The notes under the pieces: model-generated
Database searches by the model: none
Seen by the model: only the letters and a program-made list of their open reading frames with translations
What the model was told of the DNA's origin: nothing
DNA from: Flavobacteriaceae bacterium
Lineage (GTDB): Bacteria > Bacteroidota > Bacteroidia > Flavobacteriales > Flavobacteriaceae
Direction: 5' to 3'
Assembly (NCBI GenBank): GCA_029243245.1
Contig: JAQWSK010000006.1
Span: 32,905-96,904, forward strand
DNA: 64,000 nt
Program-made: the position numbers and the translations under genes
In this document: piece after piece, positions 8,497 to 17,165 of the stretch
How the letters are laid out: every line of letters starts with the position of its first letter
Position numbering within the stretch: position 1 is the first letter of the stretch

Positions 8497-9138
8497 TTGT
8501 TAGAAGCACTAAATAAAACTAAAAAAAAAATCTTACTAACCTCTATCACCTTGTTTAATGAAAGAGGCTTATTTAATGTTCTGAATCAAGAAATTGCAAA
8601 AGGCTCTGGTATTAGTCTAAGTAATTTTAATTACCATTTTGCTACAAAAAAAGATTTAGTACTCTTTGTTTGTAAATACATAGGGTATGTTTTAAACAAC
8701 AGAATAGCTGAAAACAAACTTCTTGTTGATGATTCAACTCCTTTAGAGGTGGCTAGAATCTATTTAGAATTTGAAAAAGAATTTCAATTTTTTTATCTAG
8801 ACACTCACAATATTATCCAATCTTATGAAGTCCTAGGCAAAGAACTGGAATTTCAAATCCATAAATCAGTTATGTTAATAAAGAATATGATCTATGTTGC
8901 GGTAGGAAAAGGTGATATGGTTCATGGCCCTGGAATAATTGAGGAGACCTATGAAAAACTCTCCAATCAAATATGGATGACTTGTCACTTTTGGTACGCT
9001 CAATCACATTTTAAAAATGAAAAACAAAACATAGTAAGTAAAGGCCTCGATGCGTGTTATGAACTTTTATCACCATACTTGAGCCCTAAAGGAATTGAAA
9101 AATATAAAACATTTTTAGATTTACATAAAAAAATTTAA
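8497..9138 (+). CDS. TetR/AcrR-family transcriptional regulator
   Basis: A 213-residue protein with an N-terminal helix-turn-helix typical of TetR regulators: a helix beginning K-K-K-I-L-L-T-S, then 'NQEIAKGSGISLSNFNYHF' around residues 28-46 (recognition helix ending in NYHF). The C-terminal ligand domain is divergent. No ATG is available; the frame is closed at 8467, so the TTG at 8497 is the only plausible start. It is divergent from the TonB receptor, and downstream lie a thiolase stub and an acyltransferase, so control of acyl-CoA or lipid genes is likely. Ligand unknown. Confidence 0.85.
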   Translation: MLEALNKTKKKILLTSITLFNERGLFNVLNQEIAKGSGISLSNFNYHFATKKDLVLFVCKYIGYVLNNRIAENKLLVDDSTPLEVARIYLEFEKEFQFFYLDTHNIIQSYEVLGKELEFQIHKSVMLIKNMIYVAVGKGDMVHGPGIIEETYEKLSNQIWMTCHFWYAQSHFKNEKQNIVSKGLDACYELLSPYLSPKGIEKYKTFLDLHKKI

Positions 9139-9140
9139 TC

Positions 9141-9281
9141 ATGAGAGAAGCAATCATTGTTTCAACAGCAAGGACAACCATAGGAAAAGAATATAGAGGA
9201 TCATATGACATTTCCAATGATCCTCAACTAGGGGGATTGATAATTATAAAACCCATCGAAAGAGATGGTAAGAATCTATGA
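9141..9281 (+). pseudogene. Thiolase N-terminal stub (truncated acetyl-CoA acetyltransferase)
   Basis: Immediately after the TetR gene an ATG opens a 46-codon frame starting MREAIIVSTARTTIGKEYRG and containing 'PQLGG' further on. This is the characteristic thiolase N-terminus (REAVIVSTARTPIGK...LGG...). At about residue 42, where thiolases continue 'AVERAGID', the frame breaks off into a few unrelated residues and a TGA that overlaps the ATG of the acyltransferase by the ATGA pattern. No catalytic Cys, His or second Cys region remains, so it cannot be functional as a thiolase. It looks like a deletion remnant that still couples translation of the next gene. Confidence 0.75.
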
Positions 9282-10318
9282 GAAATCCTATTTACTTTGG
9301 CATTAGATCGATAATGCAAATTGGGTTCTATTTTTACTTTAAAAAAATTACTGTTTACGGTAAAGAAAAAATTCCAAAAAATGGAGGGGTAATATTATCT
9401 CCCAATCATCAAAATGGTGTTATTGACCCTTTTGTTGTAGGAGTAAAACATGGTGGTGTTATAACATCCTTGACTCGTTCAGATGTGTTTGGCGGAATTT
9501 TGCACAGGCTATTTACAGCTATGAAAATGGTTCCTGTTTATAGAATTAAAGATGGTTATGGAAGTTTAAAAAATAATGATGCTGTTTTTGAAAAATGTTA
9601 CAAACTATTAGGAGGCAAACAAACTGTTCAAATTTTTTCTGAAGGGAGACAGCATGAAAATTATTTTTTGATTCCCATATCAAAAGGGAGTAGTAGGCTT
9701 GCGTTAACAGCTCAAAAAAAATATCCGAATCAGAACATATATATGATGCCAATAGGTATTAATTATAGTAATCGAAGAAATCCTCTAGCGTTTATTCATT
9801 TAGTTTATGGAGATCCGTTGCTTATAAAAGATTATATGGACGACAGTATTTCAGAGGTTAAACAAATAAATAATATAAGAGACTCTTTAGAGGCAAGGAT
9901 GAAATTATGCTTATGGATTCCTGATAAAAATGAAGATTATTCAAAGCAATGTTCTATGATCAGAGATTTGAAAGGGAAAGAATCTTTTAAAGAAATCAGG
10001 GATAAGCTTAGTGGGGTCAAAGAATTTAAAGAACTAAAATCATTAACATTTATTCAAAAAATAATTGGTAGTATTGGTTATATTTTGAACGCTCCAGTAT
10101 TGATTATTACGAAATGGGTACTGTCTAAATTTAAGGATAAAGTTTATTATAGCACTGTAAAATTTTATTGCGGCCTCTTTTTACTACCAATATGGTGGAT
10201 AATTATACTATTTTCTGTGTCTTTTATAAAAATAGAATATTCAATAACAACTGTTATTACAGCGATTATATGTTTATATATAAGACAAAACAATCAAAAT
10301 ATAATTTATAATAAATAA
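9278..10318 (+). CDS. PlsC-like 1-acyl-glycerol-3-phosphate acyltransferase family protein
   Basis: A 346-residue membrane-associated acyltransferase. The catalytic motif NHQNGVID (43-50, the H-x5-D signature) and the second motif FSEGRQ (120-125) are intact, and two hydrophobic segments near the C-terminus (about 265-285 and 295-340) probably anchor it in the inner membrane. Family members transfer acyl chains to lysophosphatidate or other lipid acceptors. The start overlaps the stop of the thiolase stub (ATGA), suggesting translational coupling inherited from the original operon. Acceptor specificity is unknown. Confidence 0.88.
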   Translation: MRNPIYFGIRSIMQIGFYFYFKKITVYGKEKIPKNGGVILSPNHQNGVIDPFVVGVKHGGVITSLTRSDVFGGILHRLFTAMKMVPVYRIKDGYGSLKNNDAVFEKCYKLLGGKQTVQIFSEGRQHENYFLIPISKGSSRLALTAQKKYPNQNIYMMPIGINYSNRRNPLAFIHLVYGDPLLIKDYMDDSISEVKQINNIRDSLEARMKLCLWIPDKNEDYSKQCSMIRDLKGKESFKEIRDKLSGVKEFKELKSLTFIQKIIGSIGYILNAPVLIITKWVLSKFKDKVYYSTVKFYCGLFLLPIWWIIILFSVSFIKIEYSITTVITAIICLYIRQNNQNIIYNK

Positions 10319-10454
10319 AAATTATATTATATACTATATTACATTCATTTTAGTTAAATATTATCATTCTTTATAATTAAAATCTATAATAAATAAAATA
10401 TTAATAATAAAAATTTATACTTATTAATAAATCTAGTCTTTGTAAATTTGTTAA

Positions 10455-11414
10455 ATGAAAGATTTAATAATTATTGGCGCTGGTCCCATCGGTCTAGCGT
10501 GTGGTATTTCTGCTAAAGAGAAAAACTTGAATTATTCTATAATTGAAAAAGGCACTTTAGTAAATTCATTATTTAACTATCCTTTAAACATGACCTTTTT
10601 TTCAACTTCGGACCGCCTTGAAATAGGAAATATTCCTTTTATTTCTCAACAACCAAAGCCAACAAGAGCAGAAGCTCTTGAGTACTATCGAAGAGTGGCT
10701 TCAAGTAAAGAATTGAAAATAAATTTATATGAAGAAATCACGACCATTAATAAATCAAAAAAAGGTTTTAATCTGTCTACAACTAAAAATAACTACTCGA
10801 CAAAAGCATTAATTATTGCTACAGGGTTTTACGATTTGCCTTACCTTATTAATGTTCCTGGAGAAAATCTTTCAAAAGTAAAACATTATTATTCAGAACC
10901 TCATCCGTACTTTGGAATGAATCTAGCTATTATTGGGTCTGCAAACTCAGCTGTTGATGCGGCATTAGAAACATATAGAAAAGGAGCTAAAAGTGTCACA
11001 ATGATCATTAGGGAGAAGGAAATAGGAGAAAATGTAAAATATTGGGCTAAACCAGATATACTAAATAGAATTAAAGAGGAAAGTATTAAAGCATATTTTG
11101 AATCGAATGTTCAAAAAATAACGGATGAATTTATTTTTATTAAAACTCCCAAAAAAGAACTTTCTATAAAAAATGACTTTGTTTTAGCCATGACAGGATA
11201 TCAGCCGAATTTTAAACTACTTGAAAGTTTAGGGGTCAGTTTTAAAAGTGACATATATAAAACTCCATTATATAATGACAAGACCATGGAGTCTAATGTT
11301 TCGAGAGTTTATTTGGCAGGTGTAGTTTGTGGTGGATTAAAAACTAATAAATGGTTTATTGAAAACTCTAGAGAACATGCTCAAAAAATAATTCAAGACA
11401 TCTGCCAGGGCTAG
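10455..11414 (+). CDS. ypdA: YpdA-family flavin disulfide reductase (putative bacillithiol disulfide reductase)
   Basis: A 319-residue FAD/NAD(P)-binding oxidoreductase with two Rossmann motifs: GAGPIG (8-13) and 'AIIGSANSAVDAA' (158-170). The segment 'NSLFNYPLNMTFFSTSDRLE' is diagnostic of YpdA, the enzyme that reduces bacillithiol disulfide in Firmicutes and Bacteroidetes. No CxxC active site is present, as expected for this family. It is preceded by 136 bases of A/T-rich sequence with no gene. The last four bases (CTAG) are shared with the end of the convergent DinB gene. Presence of the enzyme suggests the organism uses bacillithiol, although no bsh gene is in view. Confidence 0.9.
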   Translation: MKDLIIIGAGPIGLACGISAKEKNLNYSIIEKGTLVNSLFNYPLNMTFFSTSDRLEIGNIPFISQQPKPTRAEALEYYRRVASSKELKINLYEEITTINKSKKGFNLSTTKNNYSTKALIIATGFYDLPYLINVPGENLSKVKHYYSEPHPYFGMNLAIIGSANSAVDAALETYRKGAKSVTMIIREKEIGENVKYWAKPDILNRIKEESIKAYFESNVQKITDEFIFIKTPKKELSIKNDFVLAMTGYQPNFKLLESLGVSFKSDIYKTPLYNDKTMESNVSRVYLAGVVCGGLKTNKWFIENSREHAQKIIQDICQG

Positions 11415-11866
11415 ACAAATTTTCTTATAGCCAAAATGCTCCCAAGATGAAGTCCGTCATGAAAAATAACAAATGTAAAAGCTGAATCAAAATCATCTAT
11501 AAGCTGATTTGTTGAAGTAGTAAAGGAAAAAAATTTATTAAATATAGTGGTCTGAGTATCTTTATCTAGAGAATCAAGTGTTGAGAATAGTAATTTTTTA
11601 ACATCTGCCAAATCTTTATTTGTTGCTGGCATATCTGGAAAAGTACCCTTGTCATACTTGTCTAACCATTTTTGATCAATACGAATGTTATTTCCCGAAA
11701 GCAAATACATTAATCGCTGCTGAATTACAATGCAATGGGTTACATTCCAAAAAATTGAATTATTAAATCCTTCAGGAACTTTGTTTAACTGATCTAGAGT
11801 ATAATGATTTAATATTTTATAAAAAATTTTTCTGTTATGTTTTAAAATTGATCTTTGTGGTTCCAT
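11411..11866 (-). CDS. DinB-family protein
   Basis: A 151-residue four-helix-bundle protein. Three histidines typical of the DinB/YfiT metal site are visible: His44 in 'WNVTHCI', and His136 and His140 in 'HDGLHLG'. DinB-like proteins include bacillithiol-dependent S-transferases, which makes the tail-to-tail position with ypdA suggestive. Its stop codon lies within the palindrome CTAG shared with ypdA on the other strand. Function beyond the family is unknown. Confidence 0.85.
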   Translation of the reverse strand: MEPQRSILKHNRKIFYKILNHYTLDQLNKVPEGFNNSIFWNVTHCIVIQQRLMYLLSGNNIRIDQKWLDKYDKGTFPDMPATNKDLADVKKLLFSTLDSLDKDTQTTIFNKFFSFTTSTNQLIDDFDSAFTFVIFHDGLHLGSILAIRKFV

Positions 11867-11922
11867 AAATTAAAATTGTCCTTAAATTTATAAATTATCA
11901 TTTTCAAACAACCTTTCAATTA

Positions 11923-13050
11923 ATGAATATTTTAATAATTCCGGATTCATTCAAAGGAAGTCTTTCGGCAATTCAAGTTTCAGAGGCAATAAGTGATGGA
12001 ATTAAAAAGATTTTGCCTGATTCTGTCTTAAAAAAAATTCCATTTTCTGATGGAGGTGAAGGAGCTATAGATTTTTTAAACTATATAGGGGATGGTGAAA
12101 GTGAAAACATTTTTACTGAAAATTCAATTGGCACAAAAATACAAGCTCCTATTTATTGGATAAAAAAGAATAAAATTGCTTGGATTGAATTATCTCAAGC
12201 GTCTGGGTTAAGTGCTTTAGATGATAATGACAAGAACCCTATGATGACAAGTACTTTTGGGACAGGGATTCTTATAAACCATGCCCTAAATAAAGGGTGT
12301 GAAAAAATTTATGTTGGCCTTGGAGGAAGCTCAACTCATGATTTAGGAAGTGGAATATTTATGGCTCTGGGAGGTGAATTATTAAATAAAGACTATTTGC
12401 CTATATCAAGAGGAGGTCAAGGTCTTTCAGATTGTGAAAAAATTATCTTTAATAATCTGAATTATACAATTCAAAACTGTGAAATTATTCTAGCTGCTGA
12501 TGTCAACAATAAATTGCTTGGGGTAAATGGTGCAGCAAAGATTTATTCTCGACAAAAAGGAGCTAATCATAAGACGATTCAAGAACTTGAAAATGGATCA
12601 AAGAAGTTTGCGAAATTAATTGAGAAAACAACAGGAAGAAATATATTAAAACTTCATGGTGGCGGAGCTGCTGGAGGAACTGCCGCCGGACTTTATGGAT
12701 TAATAAATGCTAAAATTAATAGTGGCTTTGACATTTTAAGTAATTTATTTAATCTAGAATCCTATATTGCTAATGCTGATTTAATTATAAGCGGTGAAGG
12801 ACATTTAGATCATCAAAGTTGTTTTGATAAATTGATTGGAAAAGTCGGCCTTTTAGCAAAAAAAAACGAAAAACCCTTAATCTGTATAGCTGGAAAAGTA
12901 AGCTTAAATAGCAAACAATATAAAAACATTGGGATAACCAGAGCTTGGCCAACTAAACCGGCTAACTATACTCTCAAAAAAGCTATGGAAGAGGCATATG
13001 ATTTAGTTTCTATATCTGCTGAAAAAGCCATTAAATCTTACATAAATTAA
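11923..13050 (+). CDS. glxK: Glycerate kinase
   Basis: A 375-residue protein of the glycerate kinase type I family (GlxK/GarK), starting with the typical 'IPDSFKGSLSA' segment, then 'FSDGGEG' near residue 45, 'GLGGSSTHDLGSG' near 132, and 'HGGGAAGGTAAGL' near 245. It phosphorylates D-glycerate to 2- or 3-phosphoglycerate, feeding lower glycolysis. It is followed after 5 bases by a GntP-type permease gene, so the two form a glycerate uptake and activation unit. Full length with all motifs present. Confidence 0.93.
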   Translation: MNILIIPDSFKGSLSAIQVSEAISDGIKKILPDSVLKKIPFSDGGEGAIDFLNYIGDGESENIFTENSIGTKIQAPIYWIKKNKIAWIELSQASGLSALDDNDKNPMMTSTFGTGILINHALNKGCEKIYVGLGGSSTHDLGSGIFMALGGELLNKDYLPISRGGQGLSDCEKIIFNNLNYTIQNCEIILAADVNNKLLGVNGAAKIYSRQKGANHKTIQELENGSKKFAKLIEKTTGRNILKLHGGGAAGGTAAGLYGLINAKINSGFDILSNLFNLESYIANADLIISGEGHLDHQSCFDKLIGKVGLLAKKNEKPLICIAGKVSLNSKQYKNIGITRAWPTKPANYTLKKAMEEAYDLVSISAEKAIKSYIN

Positions 13051-13055
13051 ACTCA

Positions 13056-14357
13056 ATGTATATAGAAATTTTTTTTATTATAATTACTGTTGTATGGATT
13101 ATATTTGGAACTTCTTTTCTTAAATGGCATCCCTTTTTAGTGCTTTTTATAGGGTCTTTATTATTAGGGGTCGCACTAAATATTAAACTCGCTGATATTT
13201 TATCTGAAATCTTTTTAGGGTTTACATCAACTACAAAAAATATAGGATTACTCATTTTTTTTGGCACCTTAATAGGTGCTTCTCTTGAAAAAAGTGGAGC
13301 CACAACAGCTATCGCAATTGGAATTCTAAAAAGGTTTTCAAAACTTCCTTTAACTTATCTTATTAGTTTAATTGGTTTTATTGTTTCAATTCCTGTTTTT
13401 TGTGATGCTGCTTTTGTAATTCTTTCAGCTTTAAATAAAAAATTGTCTGAATTAAGTAAAAGCTCTAAAACTACATTAACAGTAGCCCTTTCAACCGGAC
13501 TCTTTGCTCCTCATGTACTGGTGCCTCCTACTCCTGGTCCATTAGCTGCTGCCGCAACTTTAGGTTTAAAAAATATTTTTATGCTTTTTATTTGCGGAGG
13601 AGTTTTGGCTTTAATACTTATTCTTGTAGGAGCTTTTTATTCACAAAATTTCATAAAAAGAAGCAATGTTCTTTCTAAAGAAAATCTAAAAAAACTAATC
13701 TCTCAATCTGACTCAGAAGGTTTTTTAAGCTTTAAATTAGCAAGTTCTCCAATTTGGGTTCCCATTTTATTCATGTCCTTAAGACCTTTAATTAATTCAA
13801 ACTTTAGTTTTATTACAACTCCAATATTTGCGCTTTTTATGGGAGTAATTATTTCGTTCTATATTTCAATAAAGAAAACAAAGTTTAAATCTTTATTTAC
13901 TCTCTCTTTAAAGCAAGCCATTCCTATAATTGCGATAACTGGAATGGGTGGGGCATTAGGCAAAATAATTCAAAACATAAATATCATATCATGGTTTGAA
14001 GAAATTAACCCCAATAGTTCACTAGGAATTATTATTCCTTTTTTAATTTCAGCTACTCTAAAAACGGCTCAAGGATCATCTACTATTGCAATTATAACTA
14101 CCGCCTCAATTATTTTACCTATGCTTACAGTTTTTGGTTTAGATAATGAGATTGGTAAAGTTGGTGCAATTTTAGCTATAGGTGTTGGGTCAATGACAGT
14201 TTCACATGCAAATGATTCATATTTTTGGATAGTCTCTCAAATGGGCGGTTTAGATGTTAAAACCGCATACAAAACCCACACCTTTGCAACCTTAATTCAA
14301 GGGTTAACTGGTGTTATTTTTCTATTGATTACTTTTAATTTACTAAAGCTGTTTTAA
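13056..14357 (+). CDS. GntP-family permease (probable glycerate/gluconate transporter)
   Basis: A 433-residue inner-membrane protein with about 12 hydrophobic segments. Segments such as 'GTLIGASLEKSGA', 'IPVFCDAAFVIL', 'PHVLVPPTPGPLAAAATLG', 'KTAQGSSTIAI' and 'SHANDSYFW' match the GntP (gluconate:H+ symporter) family. Placed 5 bases after glycerate kinase, glycerate is the likeliest substrate. GntP-family carriers move sugar acids with protons. Full length. Confidence 0.9.
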   Translation: MYIEIFFIIITVVWIIFGTSFLKWHPFLVLFIGSLLLGVALNIKLADILSEIFLGFTSTTKNIGLLIFFGTLIGASLEKSGATTAIAIGILKRFSKLPLTYLISLIGFIVSIPVFCDAAFVILSALNKKLSELSKSSKTTLTVALSTGLFAPHVLVPPTPGPLAAAATLGLKNIFMLFICGGVLALILILVGAFYSQNFIKRSNVLSKENLKKLISQSDSEGFLSFKLASSPIWVPILFMSLRPLINSNFSFITTPIFALFMGVIISFYISIKKTKFKSLFTLSLKQAIPIIAITGMGGALGKIIQNINIISWFEEINPNSSLGIIIPFLISATLKTAQGSSTIAIITTASIILPMLTVFGLDNEIGKVGAILAIGVGSMTVSHANDSYFWIVSQMGGLDVKTAYKTHTFATLIQGLTGVIFLLITFNLLKLF

Positions 14358-14420
14358 CCTTGGAAATAACTAATTGATTTAATTGACTACTTTACTCTTC
14401 AATAGTTAGCTAATTTAAAT

Positions 14421-16244
14421 CTAATACTTCGTGTAATAAATTTCTAATTTAACTTTTTCTTCTTTTAAGCTCTCTTCAGGATGAGATCCAACTAATTTAA
14501 CTCCAAAAGGGTTTAGAACACCTGTAGTTGGATATTTAATATGTTGATCTTTTGAATTGATAGCCTTTTTAATTGATATGGCAGAAATATTTGCTCCAGA
14601 TATAAGTGCTAATGATGAGTTGACAGAATCTTTTCTGATTATTTTATTAATATGATCAGTAATTCTAAATTTATAACGCCATGGGTTGTTTTCAGAATCA
14701 TATTCTAATAGTCCTCCAAAAACACTTTTTCCTGCGTTAGTTGATACTGTGTTTATAGTGTTATCTATAAGAAAATCATTTATTGGTAGCCCTGAATCTA
14801 GATCGTATAAATATAGCCTCTCGGGGAATATATTGTCTGGAGACTCTATAGATTGACTCGGATCAACATAAAAAACAAGATTAGCTTCATTAATTAACCA
14901 ATCATTATTTCTCAATTGAACCAGTTCTTCATTGTCATCTAGGCTAGTTGAATCAAACAAATCTATCTTAGAATAAAACTGACCTCCTTGAATAATTAAA
15001 TTCTTTTGTGGGTTTCCTAGATCACTTTGAGAAATAGCTTCTGAAATTATGGGATCAAATCCAGATTTTTCCAATGAATTTATGATAACCCCTCCAAGGG
15101 TTATATCATAACTGGTTGATTTTTTAATTATTTCATCATCATCTATTTCTATGGTTCCATAACCTTCATAGTAGTCGTAATCATAGTTAATTTTAATTCC
15201 AGCACCATTAAAATTCAATAGTAAATATAAGTCATCTGAGAAATTTTCAGCACGAATTATAATTCCTTTAATATGGTTTTGAAAATTATCCAAATTTTTC
15301 AATTTAGAAGTACCCTCAGCATTTATAATGTTTTTTTGAAAAAAAGATGGTTCTAATTCTAGTCGAATTCTTGGTGAATATCTATACTGAACATATGTTG
15401 AATCTTCAACTTCATCTGTTGAAGGATCATCGTCAGTATAATTAAACCTTAATTCTTCATAGTTAAGTTGAATTTCTTGATTAAATAATTCTGTTGAATA
15501 AAAACCCTGTTCATAATAATTTGTGTTTGAAAAATACTGTTGATTTGTTTCAAAATTATTGTAAGGATCTAATGATGATAAATAATATGTTAGCTCATTT
15601 ACTTTCATTGTAAATTTAGCATTAGGATTACCATAAACAGAATCAATATCATATATTCTATTTTCCGCATCATAACTTGAACTATCAGTGTCCTCATTGT
15701 CTAGAATTCCATCATTGTCACTATCGTTACTCAAAGGATTTGTTCCAACAGAGTTTTCAGAAAGATCTGATATTCCATCACCATCAGTGTCACTTGATGA
15801 ATCTAAAGGATCTATGTCTAAGTTGTCAATTACACCGTCATTATCTTTATCGTTTTGGTTGCTATAAAATGGGATTTCTAAATAAACCGATGTGACAGTT
15901 TCGTTTTCAGGTATAATGGTTAAATCACCCGTTTCTGAACCTTCAAGTTCTTGACTGTATATTCCAAAAGAAGGATCTTGATCTATAACCAATTGTGATG
16001 TTATGCTACCTTTTGATTCTCCAAAGAAAGAATGATTGATTTTTCCTATTTGATTTAGAGGCAGCCCGTCTGTTTGAATGACTTTTAATTTTTCTTGATA
16101 AGTAAAAACAGAGGCCGTATATACATCTGTTTCAAAAACCTGATCAATCAAAAGGTTTGTTCCAATGTTGTGATATTCAGGATTACATGAGGTTAAATAA
16201 AATGAAATTCCCAATAAAAAAGCACTAAAAGTTTTGAAACGCAT
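14421..16244 (-). CDS. DUF4270 lipoprotein with thrombospondin type-3-like calcium repeats
   Basis: A 607-residue secreted lipoprotein. The signal peptide ends in the lipobox LTSC (Cys20). Residues about 131-187 hold several Asp-rich D-x-D-x-D-G repeats ('DKDNDGVID', 'DTDGDGISD', 'DSDNDGILD') of the thrombospondin type 3 kind that bind calcium, inserted in a DUF4270 protein. In related flavobacteria this family typically lies next to the single-domain glycogen synthase gene, as it does here (13-base gap, same strand). It probably sits in the outer membrane. Its function is not known. Confidence 0.85.
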   Translation of the reverse strand: MRFKTFSAFLLGISFYLTSCNPEYHNIGTNLLIDQVFETDVYTASVFTYQEKLKVIQTDGLPLNQIGKINHSFFGESKGSITSQLVIDQDPSFGIYSQELEGSETGDLTIIPENETVTSVYLEIPFYSNQNDKDNDGVIDNLDIDPLDSSSDTDGDGISDLSENSVGTNPLSNDSDNDGILDNEDTDSSSYDAENRIYDIDSVYGNPNAKFTMKVNELTYYLSSLDPYNNFETNQQYFSNTNYYEQGFYSTELFNQEIQLNYEELRFNYTDDDPSTDEVEDSTYVQYRYSPRIRLELEPSFFQKNIINAEGTSKLKNLDNFQNHIKGIIIRAENFSDDLYLLLNFNGAGIKINYDYDYYEGYGTIEIDDDEIIKKSTSYDITLGGVIINSLEKSGFDPIISEAISQSDLGNPQKNLIIQGGQFYSKIDLFDSTSLDDNEELVQLRNNDWLINEANLVFYVDPSQSIESPDNIFPERLYLYDLDSGLPINDFLIDNTINTVSTNAGKSVFGGLLEYDSENNPWRYKFRITDHINKIIRKDSVNSSLALISGANISAISIKKAINSKDQHIKYPTTGVLNPFGVKLVGSHPEESLKEEKVKLEIYYTKY

Positions 16245-16257
16245 TATTACTTGAAAA

Positions 16258-17061
16258 TTAGCTAAGGTTTTTTATATAAAAATCTACATAAGATTTTTCA
16301 TCTTCACCATCTGTTTGGGACAGATATGGTTTTTTACTTTTTTTAATCACTTCTATAACCTCCTCTTCGATAGAATCACCATGTAAAACAAAACCATCAG
16401 CATGAGCTATACAAAGCTTCATTAAATTATTATAAGTAGATTCAGACAGATCAGATATTTCATTTTCAGGTATTCCATCAAATTCAACCTTTTGTTTGAA
16501 TTTTTTTGATATAACCCCTTCGAAATCTTTTGGGTAAATAGAGCTCACTATCTTACTATCTGAAAAAATTGCATCATCCTTAAAATATGTTTTTAAATAC
16601 AATGGGAAAAGAGATGTGAACCATCCTTGTAAATGAATAATATCAGGAGACCAGTTAAGCTTCTTAACTGTTTCGATAACACCTTTTGTGAAAAATATCA
16701 TTCTTTCATCATTGTCTGAAAAAAGTTTCCCTTTACTATCTCTTAAAATAGCTCTTCTCTTAAAATAATCTTCATTATCTATAAAATATACTTGCATTCG
16801 CTCCTTTGGAATAGACGCTACTTTAATTATAAGAGGAGTGTCCATGTCGTTTATGACTAAATTCATCCCAGACAACCTAATTACTTCATGCAATTGATGA
16901 CGTCTTTCATTAATAAGGCCATATCGAGGCATAAAGATTCTTATTTGACCTCCACTATCGTTTATACTCTTAGGAATTTTAAAAGAATTTATTGCTTGTT
17001 CTGTTTGCGGCAAATACGGCACAACTTCAGGTGATATAATAAGAACTCGCTTGTCTTTCAT
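16258..17061 (-). CDS. Glycogen/starch synthase, catalytic N-terminal domain only
   Basis: A 267-residue protein corresponding to the GT5 starch-synthase catalytic domain. 'PRYG' (45-48) and 'IIHLQGWFTSLFPLY' (about 141-155) are recognisable, but the C-terminal GT-B half with the nucleotide-sugar site is missing. The N-terminal K-T-G-G-L motif that grips ADP-glucose in GlgA is replaced by 'KSINDSGGQ'. It may therefore not be an active glycogen synthase. The same short form next to DUF4270 and panC is a recurring flavobacterial arrangement, so this is not a fresh truncation. Divergent from panC. Confidence 0.75.
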   Translation of the reverse strand: MKDKRVLIISPEVVPYLPQTEQAINSFKIPKSINDSGGQIRIFMPRYGLINERRHQLHEVIRLSGMNLVINDMDTPLIIKVASIPKERMQVYFIDNEDYFKRRAILRDSKGKLFSDNDERMIFFTKGVIETVKKLNWSPDIIHLQGWFTSLFPLYLKTYFKDDAIFSDSKIVSSIYPKDFEGVISKKFKQKVEFDGIPENEISDLSESTYNNLMKLCIAHADGFVLHGDSIEEEVIEVIKKSKKPYLSQTDGEDEKSYVDFYIKNLS

Positions 17062-17165
17062 AAAATCAAAGTATATACCAGTGGTTTATAAGTTTTGCGA
17101 AATTACAAAAATTCTAATGAATGAATTAAAATATTGCTACTTTGCGACGTTAATATTTTCCTAAA

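Noticed and set aside
10319..10454. Possible small gene or element in the A/T-rich gap before ypdA
   Set aside because: The stretch is almost pure A/T with stops in all frames and no convincing hairpin or promoter.
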